Assembly: GCA_016650415.1 (NCBI GenBank)
Contig: JAENVU010000333.1
Span: 1-9,275, forward strand
Source: Acidimicrobiia bacterium
GTDB taxonomy: Bacteria; Actinomycetota; Acidimicrobiia; IMCC26256; JAENVU01
DNA length: 9,275 nt
Direction of reading: 5' to 3'
Shown here: positions 1 through 4,760 of the stretch, piece after piece
Layout of the letters: every line of letters starts with the position of its first letter
Position numbering within the stretch: the first letter of the stretch is position 1
Made by a program: the position numbers and the translations under genes
The notes under the pieces: generated by a model
Told to the model about the DNA's origin: nothing
The model's input: the letters and a program-made list of their open reading frames with translations, nothing else
The model's database searches: none

Positions 1-1325
1 GGAACCAGCGCCCGCTCGGCGAGTGCGCCGTGACCGATCTCCCGGCGCTTCGGCGAACCGACCCGGCCGGTCTCCCCCGTGGAGAACGGAGTGAAGTTGT
101 AGTGGTGCATGTAGCGCTTGCGGTCTTCGAGACCGAGTGTGTCGACGATTTGCTCCATGCGGAGCATTCCGAGCGTGGTCACCGACAGCACCTGGGTCTC
201 ACCACGCTGGAAGAGGCCGGAACCGTGGACGGTGTTGATGATGCCGACCTCGGCCGAGAGCGGACGCAGGTCCGAGGTACCCCGGCCGTCGATCCGCATC
301 CCGTCGTTGACGATCCGGGCCCGCACAACCTGCTTCTGCAGCGAGCGGAACGCCTTCTTCACTTCACCCGCACGCTCGGCGAACACGCCGGGTGCGTCGG
401 CCGTACCGACGAGGGTGGCCGTGAGCGCCGACTGGATCTCGTCGAGCCGGTCGTTGCGAGCGGTCTTGTCGGCGATCGCCATCGCCTCGGCGGTGGTGTC
501 CCGGGCCTCGCCGGCCACCGCGTCGAACGCGTCGTCGCCGTAGTCGACGTTCGGGGTGTAGCTGATGGTCTCGATCGGACCCTTCGCCGCGATCACCTGC
601 TCGCGCAAGTTGATCTGGAGGTCGATCGAAGCGTCGATCCACTCCTTGGCGACTTCGAGACCCTCGGCGATGGTCTCCTCGGTCACCTTCGGCGCACCCT
701 GCTCGTAGAGCTCCCACGAGGCTTCGGTGCCACCGGCTTCCACCATCATGATGGCGACCTCACCGGCGTCGGTGCGACGACCGGCGACGACGAGCTCGAA
801 GGTGGATTCGTCACCCTCTTGGTAGGTGGGGTGCGCGACCCAGGCACCGTCGAGGTGCGCGAGGCGCACGGCGCCGATCGGGCCGTCGAACGGGATACCC
901 GAAATCATCAGCGCGGCGGACGCACCGTTGATCGAGATGATGTCGTGCGGGTTGGACTGGTCCGAACCGAGGACGGTCGCGATGACCTGGACCTCGTTGC
1001 GGAAGTCGGCCGGGAAGCTCGGCCGCAGCGGCCGGTCGGTCAGGCGACAGGTCAGGATCGCCGACTCGCCCGGGCGACCTTCACGCCGGAAGAACGAGCC
1101 GGGGATCTTGCCCGCGGCGTACATCCGCTCCTCGACGTCGACCGTCAGGGGGAAGAAGTCGATGCCCTCACGCGGCTTCGACGTGGCAACGGTGCTGAGC
1201 ACCACGGTGTCGCCGACCTGCACGACGACGGCGCCGTGGGCCAGTTCGGCGAGCTTGCCGGTTTCGATGGACATAGTGAGGCCGGCCGCGTTGATCGGCC
1301 CCTCTACACGAATCGCGTCACCCAT
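1..1325 (-). CDS. pnp: Polyribonucleotide nucleotidyltransferase (PNPase), C-terminal part outside window
   Basis: PNPase is a phosphorolytic 3'-to-5' exoribonuclease of mRNA decay, normally a trimer with two RNase PH-like domains followed by KH and S1 RNA-binding domains. Reading leftward, about 441 codons are present. They hold the first RNase PH domain (start near MGDAIRVEGPINAAG, then REGIDFFPLTVDVEERMYAAGK and FFRREGRPGE), the helical linker, and the start of the second PH domain (FSTGETGRVGSP then KRREIGHGALAERAL, a PNPase hallmark). The frame stays open to the window edge, so KH and S1 are not visible. The ATG at 1325 is chosen because a GGAG lies seven bases upstream and the protein then begins where the family does. 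It follows rpsO with a 212-base gap containing hairpins, the classic rpsO-pnp arrangement. Identification is secure. Confidence 0.97.
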   Translation of the reverse strand, partial: MGDAIRVEGPINAAGLTMSIETGKLAELAHGAVVVQVGDTVVLSTVATSKPREGIDFFPLTVDVEERMYAAGKIPGSFFRREGRPGESAILTCRLTDRPLRPSFPADFRNEVQVIATVLGSDQSNPHDIISINGASAALMISGIPFDGPIGAVRLAHLDGAWVAHPTYQEGDESTFELVVAGRRTDAGEVAIMMVEAGGTEASWELYEQGAPKVTEETIAEGLEVAKEWIDASIDLQINLREQVIAAKGPIETISYTPNVDYGDDAFDAVAGEARDTTAEAMAIADKTARNDRLDEIQSALTATLVGTADAPGVFAERAGEVKKAFRSLQKQVVRARIVNDGMRIDGRGTSDLRPLSAEVGIINTVHGSGLFQRGETQVLSVTTLGMLRMEQIVDTLGLEDRKRYMHHYNFTPFSTGETGRVGSPKRREIGHGALAERALV

Positions 1326-1344
1326 GGGTGCGCTCCTCTCACTG

Positions 1345-1365
1345 CTGATCGCTCTGCGCGATCAG
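1345..1365 (-). promoter_or_regulatory. pnp leader hairpin
   Basis: A perfect 8-bp stem (CTGATCGC / GCGATCAG) with a five-base loop lies 19 bases upstream of the pnp start, just before its GGAG ribosome-binding site. No U-run follows, so it is not a typical intrinsic terminator. In E. coli the pnp leader is a double-stranded RNase III target through which PNPase represses its own synthesis. By analogy this stem may control pnp mRNA stability or translation. The structure is seen directly; the role is inferred. Confidence 0.55.
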
Positions 1366-1480
1366 GTTTGGGGTGAGGGGCGGTTCTCAGTGGTCAACGC
1401 TCAAGCGATCCACATGCGAAATGCTGTGGTGTCGAGCGGTGGCGACTGACAACCCCCACCTCACGGTTTGGTTCACGCAC

Positions 1481-1496
1481 CGGCGTATGGACGCCG
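1481..1496 (-). promoter_or_regulatory. rpsO-pnp intergenic hairpin 2
   Basis: A 6-bp perfect stem (CGGCGT / ACGCCG) with a four-base loop lies in the gap between rpsO and pnp, 11 bases beyond the neighbouring hairpin at 1508-1523. There is no U-tract. It may be part of an attenuator or an RNase processing site between the two genes, as known for the same gene pair in E. coli. The stem is short and GC-rich, so chance pairing in this high-GC genome cannot be excluded. Confidence 0.35.
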
Positions 1497-1507
1497 ACGC
1501 GACGAGA

Positions 1508-1523
1508 GCCGGCATGTGCCGGC
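1508..1523 (-). terminator. Possible U-less attenuator hairpin after rpsO
   Basis: An inverted repeat GCCGGC - four-base loop - GCCGGC starts 14 bases past the rpsO stop codon. It is entirely G+C in the stem and very stable for its size, but has no downstream U-run. It could be a U-less attenuator or an mRNA 3'-end stabiliser that sets the rpsO:pnp ratio. Each arm is itself a palindrome, so dimer pairing is also possible. The structure is seen; the function is inferred. Confidence 0.4.
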
Positions 1524-1537
1524 CCCACGTTTCCGTC

Positions 1538-1795
1538 TTACCGACGGAGTCCGAGCTTCGCGATGAGCGCCCGGTACCGCTCGACATCGTTGCGCCGGAG
1601 GTAATCCAGCAGACGACGGCGCCGACCGACGAGCATCAGCAGACCACGACGACTGTGGTGGTCCTTCTTGTGGAGCTTCAAGTGCTCCGTCAGATGGTTG
1701 ATGCGACCCGTGAGGAGCGCGACCTGAACCTCCGGCGAACCGGTATCGGTGTCGTGCTGGCGATGCTCAGCGATCGTGGCAGTGGTATCGGGCAT
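1538..1795 (-). CDS. rpsO: 30S ribosomal protein S15
   Basis: S15 is a primary-binding protein of the 30S subunit. It binds the central domain of 16S rRNA (helices 20-22) and contacts 23S rRNA in a bridge. The 85-residue product has the family's signature stretches: DTGSPEVQVALLTGRINHLT (residues 16-35), the HKKDHHSRRGLL basic loop, and RRRRLLDYLRRNDVERY with a basic C-terminus. It is a few residues shorter than the usual 88-89 at the N-terminus. The ATG at 1795 is preceded by AAGGA at a longish spacing of 13 bases. The gene precedes pnp in the conserved order, and a strong hairpin lies just upstream of it. S15 represses its own mRNA in several bacteria. Identification is secure. Confidence 0.97.
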   Translation of the reverse strand: MPDTTATIAEHRQHDTDTGSPEVQVALLTGRINHLTEHLKLHKKDHHSRRGLLMLVGRRRRLLDYLRRNDVERYRALIAKLGLRR

Positions 1796-1825
1796 GCGAA
1801 AACAAAGATCCTTCGAGATGCGGAA

Positions 1826-1858
1826 GCGGGAACCGTACCACGGAACCTACGTTCCCGC
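1826..1858 (-). promoter_or_regulatory. rpsO leader hairpin, possible S15 autoregulatory element
   Basis: In the rpsO leader, an 8-bp perfect stem (GCGGGAAC / GTTCCCGC) continues past one bulged base into three more pairs (GTA/TAC), closing a ten-base loop. The hairpin lies 30 bases upstream of the start codon. The loop carries a second copy of GGTTCC, which could instead pair with GGAAC of the 5' arm, so two exclusive folds exist. S15 is known to repress its own mRNA through structured leaders that differ between phyla. Assignment as an S15-binding leader is inference from position and structure. Confidence 0.45.
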
Positions 1859-1885
1859 CGGGTTCGGTCGCCGCGGCGATGCCGG

Positions 1886-2056
1886 TCAGCCCGGCGCCAC
1901 CCAGGACCAGCCGCACTGGTCACCCAGGCACCGGGAACGGACCCGGACCCCGGCGCGCTGACGGCTCCCGCGGTTCGTGCTGTACGTGCGCTGCCAGGTG
2001 ACGATCGCCGGACCGCCACAACGCGGGCACTCGCCCCAGTCCTGTTCCTCTCGCAC
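1886..2056 (-). CDS. Small zinc-ribbon hypothetical protein
   Basis: A 56-residue reading frame holds four cysteines in two pairs, CPRC near the N-terminus and CLGDQC near the C-terminus, separated by about 28 residues rich in Arg and Thr. This is the spacing of a treble-clef or zinc-ribbon metal site. Trp and Gly flank the knuckles (GECPRCGG, CGWSW). Third codon positions are almost all G or C, as in the neighbouring genes. I chose the GTG at 2056 because a longer version would run through the arsR operator and promoter, and the upstream residues look like non-coding sequence. No clear ribosome-binding site is visible for this start. The gene ends 90 bases before rpsO on the same strand. I do not recognise a family. 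A nucleic-acid- or protein-binding role is only suggested by the metal site. Confidence 0.5.
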   Translation of the reverse strand: MREEQDWGECPRCGGPAIVTWQRTYSTNRGSRQRAGVRVRSRCLGDQCGWSWVAPG

Positions 2057-2150
2057 CCGGCCACGGTACGCCGTTGGCACGCGGCCCGACGTCACGCCCG
2101 CCGGAGTCGAACTCCGCGACCGATCATCCGTACTGCTTAATAATCCGTGC

Positions 2151-2178
2151 TTGACATGCCGATATCGGTATGTATTAT
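2151..2178 (+). promoter_or_regulatory. Promoter of the arsR-SRPBCC module (leaderless)
   Basis: A perfect -35 box TTGACA (2151-2156), a 16-base spacer and a -10 box TATTAT (2173-2178, five of six matches to consensus) form the clearest promoter in the window. Transcription should start six to eight bases beyond the -10 box. That is where the ATG at 2185 lies, so the mRNA is probably leaderless, a common style in Actinobacteria. A short AT-rich patch (TTAATAAT, 2137-2144) precedes the -35 box. Confidence 0.8.
2154..2173 (+). promoter_or_regulatory. Operator palindrome for the ArsR regulator
   Basis: A 20-base palindrome with one mismatched pair has its perfect core CCGATATCGG at 2159-2168 and flanks ACAT/ATGT. 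It fills the spacer between the -35 and -10 boxes and touches both. A protein bound here would block RNA polymerase, as expected for an autorepressing ArsR protein. A further half-site TCGGCAT at 2180-2186 pairs with ATGCCGA at 2156-2162, giving three related half-sites over 31 bases. The palindrome is seen; that ArsR binds it is inferred. Confidence 0.7.
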
Positions 2179-2184
2179 CTCGGC

Positions 2185-2520
2185 ATGGCTCGAACCCCAA
2201 CCACCGCCGACGTGTTCAACGCAGTGGGCGACGCCCATCGGCGCGCCATTCTCGAGACGATCGGCGGCCGCGAACTCGGCGTCGGTGAACTGGTGGACGC
2301 GCTGGCGCTCCCCCAGCCCCAGGTGTCCAAGCATCTTCGGGTGCTGCGCGACGTCGGCCTCGTGCACTGCGACCGGGTCGGTCGACGGAGGGTGTATCGA
2401 GTTCACGGCGAGGCACTGCGACCGATCCACGAGTGGGTCGCCCGCTTCGAGCAACTCTGGAACGACCGCTACGACCAACTCGACGATCTCCTCGTCGAGA
2501 TGCAGAAAGGAAAAGGCTGA
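2185..2520 (+). CDS. ArsR/SmtB-family winged-helix transcriptional regulator
   Basis: A 111-residue repressor-type protein of the ArsR family that should bind DNA as a dimer. The winged helix-turn-helix is clear: VFNAVGDAHRRAILETI (residues 10-26), the second helix GVGELVDAL, the recognition helix QPQVSKHLRVLRDVGLV (44-60) and the wing GRRRVYRV (66-73). The only cysteine is Cys62, so there is no CxC metal site of the ArsR/SmtB sensor type and the inducer is probably not a metal. The ATG at 2185 is chosen over the in-frame ATG at 2170 because that one lies across the -10 box and would precede the transcript. The gene overlaps the next gene by one base (TGATG), so the two are co-translated. ArsR regulators paired with AHSA1 proteins are a recurrent actinobacterial arrangement. 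Family assignment is secure; the regulated signal is unknown. Confidence 0.93.
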   Translation: MARTPTTADVFNAVGDAHRRAILETIGGRELGVGELVDALALPQPQVSKHLRVLRDVGLVHCDRVGRRRVYRVHGEALRPIHEWVARFEQLWNDRYDQLDDLLVEMQKGKG

Positions 2521-3011
2521 TGGCAACGAGATACGGATCGGCGGTCGTCACGACGCCGGGCGGTTGCGAGATCGTGATCACACGGGTCTTCGAGGCGCCG
2601 GCCCCGTTGGTGTGGGAGGCGCTCACCATCCCCGAGTTGTTGTTGCGGTGGTGGGGCCCGCCCTGGGCGCCACTCGTCGACGCCAAGGTGGATCTGCGCG
2701 TCGGGGGCGACTGGCGCTAGGTCTGCCGCGCCGAGGACGGCACCGAGATGGGCTGGCACGGGACCTATCGCGACATCGATCCCGGCACCCGCATCGTCAG
2801 TACCGAGGTCTTCGAAGGATTTCCCGATGCCGAGTCGGTGAACACGATGACCCTGACCGAAGCCGACGGCATCACCACCCTGCGAACGGTGGTCCTCCAC
2901 AGCAGCCGCCAACACCGTGACGGCCACATCGAATCCGGCATGGAAGGCGGAATGCAGGAGACCTTCAACCGCCTCGACGATCTGCTCGTCGGCGACCGGG
3001 TCAACGACTGA
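2520..3011 (+). pseudogene. AHSA1/SRPBCC-domain protein interrupted by an in-frame amber codon
   Basis: The frame encodes 162 residues of an SRPBCC (START-like, AHSA1) protein, a hydrophobic-cavity fold often paired with ArsR regulators. The first 66 codons give the N-terminal half (ITRVFEAPAPLVWEALT, LLRWWGPPW, VDLRVGGDWR). A TAG at 2718-2720 stops the frame, and the same frame then continues with the C-terminal half (EDGTEMGWHGTYRDI, STEVFEGFPDAESVNTMTL, GMEGGMQETFNRLDDLL) to a TGA at 3011. There is no frameshift. In relatives an aromatic residue usually sits at the stop position, so a Tyr codon changed to TAG is the simple reading. A restart at the ATG at 2748 would give only the C-terminal 87 residues. 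A sequencing error, a recent nonsense mutation or readthrough remain possible. Confidence 0.85.
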
Positions 3012-3046
3012 TATCGCCCCAGGTCGCCGCGCGGAGGGATCAGTCG
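3005..3046. terminator. Inverted repeat at the convergent SRPBCC/ribF gene ends
   Basis: Perfect 8-base arms CGACTGAT (3005-3012) and ATCAGTCG (3039-3046) enclose 26 bases and include the stop codons of both converging genes. The position suits a bidirectional terminator. However, the loop is long and no U-runs are present, and part of the symmetry comes from both genes ending in a similar Asp-stop codon pair. Termination is a weak inference. Confidence 0.3.
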
Positions 3047-3996
3047 AGAATCGCGCGGGCCTGCTCGCAATCCCGTTGCATCTGGGCGATGAGGTCGTCG
3101 ACGGAATCGAACCGCTGCTCCCCACGGAGTCGTTCGACGAACTGCACGGCCACGTTCTGACCGTAGAGGTCGCCGTCGAAATCGAGGACGTAGGCCTCGA
3201 GCAGCGAGTACTCCTGGTCCTCGTAGAACGTCGGGCGACGACCGAGGGAAATCGCGCACGGGCGCAGGACTCCGTCCTCGCCCCGGAATCGTCCGGCGTA
3301 GATCCCGTCGGCGGGGAGACACACGTCGGGCGTGAGTGCGACGTTGGCCGTAGGAAACCCGAGTTCCCGGCCGCGGCGATCGCCTTCGACCACCACACCC
3401 CGCACCTCGTGGGGCCGGCCGAGGAGTTCGGCAGCACCGGCAACGTCGCCGGACGCAAGCCGGTGCCGGACTCGGGTCGACGAGTACGGCTCGTGGACGA
3501 TGTCGGATTCCGGCGCCACGAGGCCGAGCCCGATCACTTCGAAGCCGAGATCGGCACCCATACGTTGCAGCAGCGCGACGTTGCCGCCGCGGTGATGGCC
3601 GAAATGGAAGTCGGCACCGACGACGACCAACTGCACCCCCAGCAAGCCGATCAGCACCTCGTGCACGAAGTCTTCCGCGGTTTCCTTGCTGCGACCCTCG
3701 TCGAACGGCAGCACACACACGACGTCGACAAGGTCGGCACCGACCAGCAGCTCCAACTTGTGGTCGAGGCTCGTGAGGACCGCGGGCGCGGTCTCGGGTC
3801 GCACGACCTGGGCGGGATGACGGTCGAAGGTGACGCACACGGCATCGAGGCCGCGGGCATCGGCGAGTTCGCGCACGAGCTGGAGGACCTTGCGATGACC
3901 GATGTGCACGCCGTCGTACGCGCCGATGGTGACGACACTGCCCTCGGAAATCGGCGGCGTCCCCTCGCCGACTCGCACGACCCGCGTCGCAGTCAT
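3040..3996 (-). CDS. ribF: Bifunctional riboflavin kinase / FAD synthetase
   Basis: RibF phosphorylates riboflavin to FMN and adenylates FMN to FAD in the cytoplasm. At 318 residues it has the usual length. The N-terminal adenylyltransferase domain carries GAYDGVHIGH (25-34, the nucleotidyl-transfer HxGH motif), VVVGADFHFGHHRGGN (124-139) and YSSTRVR (171-177). The C-terminal kinase domain carries GRELGFPTAN (209-218), LGRRPTF (251-257) and the catalytic-base region LLEAYVLDFDGDLYG, with Glu267. The ATG at 3996 has GAGGA six bases upstream. The gene is last in the infB operon and usually stands near truB and rpsO. Here it runs convergent to the arsR module. No FMN riboswitch is seen upstream, so expression probably follows the operon. 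Identification is secure. Confidence 0.96.
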   Translation of the reverse strand: MTATRVVRVGEGTPPISEGSVVTIGAYDGVHIGHRKVLQLVRELADARGLDAVCVTFDRHPAQVVRPETAPAVLTSLDHKLELLVGADLVDVVCVLPFDEGRSKETAEDFVHEVLIGLLGVQLVVVGADFHFGHHRGGNVALLQRMGADLGFEVIGLGLVAPESDIVHEPYSSTRVRHRLASGDVAGAAELLGRPHEVRGVVVEGDRRGRELGFPTANVALTPDVCLPADGIYAGRFRGEDGVLRPCAISLGRRPTFYEDQEYSLLEAYVLDFDGDLYGQNVAVQFVERLRGEQRFDSVDDLIAQMQRDCEQARAILD

Positions 3997-4067
3997 CCCA
4001 TGTCCTCGTCCATGTCGTCAGTCTCCCGCATCCGGCGTCGGAATCGCCATTGGGTCGGCCGGTTCAC
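3993..4067 (-). CDS. Possible 24-residue leader peptide overlapping ribF
   Basis: In the gap between the maleylpyruvate isomerase-like gene and ribF, a GTG at 4067 opens a 24-codon frame. Its TGA overlaps the ribF start codon (ATGA). The peptide has a basic first half (RFRRRMR) and an acidic second half (ETDDMDEDM). Shorter in-frame starts at 4031, 4013 or 4001 are possible. The overlap would permit translational coupling to ribF. Against it, no ribosome-binding site precedes the GTG and the length is within chance. Treat it as a candidate only. Confidence 0.22.
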   Translation of the reverse strand: MNRPTQWRFRRRMRETDDMDEDMG

Positions 4068-4079
4068 ATTCGCGGCGGA

Positions 4080-4760
4080 CTACTCGGCGAGGCTGGCGGC
4101 CGGGAGCGGGAGGTGCTCGTGCACCACCCGGAGATACGGCTCGACCTCGCCCACGGCCGGGAGTCGGCGCAGCTCATCCGCGGTGCGGCGACTGTTCAAT
4201 GCGCGGGTCGCTTCCCACGGATCCACCAGCAGCGTCCATCCGGGTTCGGCATCGTGGCTGCGCCACACCTGGTCACCATCGCGTACCTCGATCGCACCGA
4301 GCCCGGCCTCGCGCAGCGGCGACGCGAACGCGGCCACCGTACGCGGGAGCATGGCGTCGACCTCGAGCGCCGCATGATCGGGACGACCGAGCGCGCCCCG
4401 GACATCGTGCTCGTGCACGGCGAGGTCGCCGAACAGCACCTCGCCGGGACCGGCCAGCAATGAGACCGTCGTCGCGTCGAGCGCGACCCACTCGTCGAGC
4501 AGATCCGCGAGCACGGCACCGCGACGAGCCTCGACCAGCCCTTGGAGCCAGAGTTCGAGGTCGCCGGTCGGCAGATCCCCCGCCGCGAGCGCGGCCGGAA
4601 TACTCACGACGTGAGCGACCAGGTCCTGGACCGTCCAGTCCGGACAGGCAGGAACGATGCGCTCGAGGTCCTCGCTCGCCGCGGACCGCATGAGCTCGAT
4701 GATTCGGGCCTGCGTTCGCCGGTAGGCGTCGGCCAACTCAGTTCCGGTCTGCTCACTCAC
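4080..4760 (-). CDS. Maleylpyruvate isomerase-like, putative mycothiol-dependent (MDMPI/DinB-fold) protein
   Basis: A 226-residue protein of the DinB-like four-helix family that includes the mycothiol-dependent maleylpyruvate isomerase. The N-terminal domain shows the typical ACPDWTVQDLVAHV (38-51, with the metal-ligand His50) and FGDLAVHEHDVRGALG (110-125). The latter supplies the second ligand set: His116 plus Asp112 where the characterised enzyme has Glu. The C-terminal part (WEATRALNSRRTADELRRL) resembles family members. The GTG at 4760 is chosen because GAGGAG lies seven bases upstream; an ATG at 4778 would precede that site. It overlaps the truB stop by eight bases, so it is part of the operon. 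The true substrate is unknown, and isomerase activity should not be assumed. Mycothiol use is inferred from the family. Confidence 0.85.
   Translation of the reverse strand: MSEQTGTELADAYRRTQARIIELMRSAASEDLERIVPACPDWTVQDLVAHVVSIPAALAAGDLPTGDLELWLQGLVEARRGAVLADLLDEWVALDATTVSLLAGPGEVLFGDLAVHEHDVRGALGRPDHAALEVDAMLPRTVAAFASPLREAGLGAIEVRDGDQVWRSHDAEPGWTLLVDPWEATRALNSRRTADELRRLPAVGEVEPYLRVVHEHLPLPAASLAE

Noticed and set aside
30..1376. Long plus-strand open frame opposite pnp
   Set aside because: It lies wholly antisense to a clear PNPase, its product is low-complexity (Arg, Asp, Gly, Val rich) and matches no family; it is the usual shadow of a high-GC gene.
2102..2116. Hairpin CGGAG-TTCGA-CTCCG on the minus strand, resembling a tRNA T-arm (possible tRNA remnant or attachment site)
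   Set aside because: The loop has five rather than seven bases when the stem is paired, and no acceptor, D or anticodon arm can be found around it.
2120..2150. Possible divergent minus-strand promoter near TATTAA opposite the arsR promoter
   Set aside because: Only a partial -10 match and no convincing -35 box at proper spacing.
2170..2184. Upstream ATG start for the ArsR gene
   Set aside because: This ATG overlaps the -10 box, so it would lie upstream of the expected transcript start; the ATG at 2185 fits the promoter and the family.
2469..3838. Long minus-strand frames opposite the SRPBCC gene and through ribF
   Set aside because: They overlap the ArsR-SRPBCC cassette antisense and read ribF out of frame; Arg/Pro-rich, no family features.
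2917..4377. 486-codon plus-strand open frame opposite ribF and its neighbour
   Set aside because: It is antisense to RibF motifs and crosses gene boundaries on the other strand; the product has no recognisable domain.
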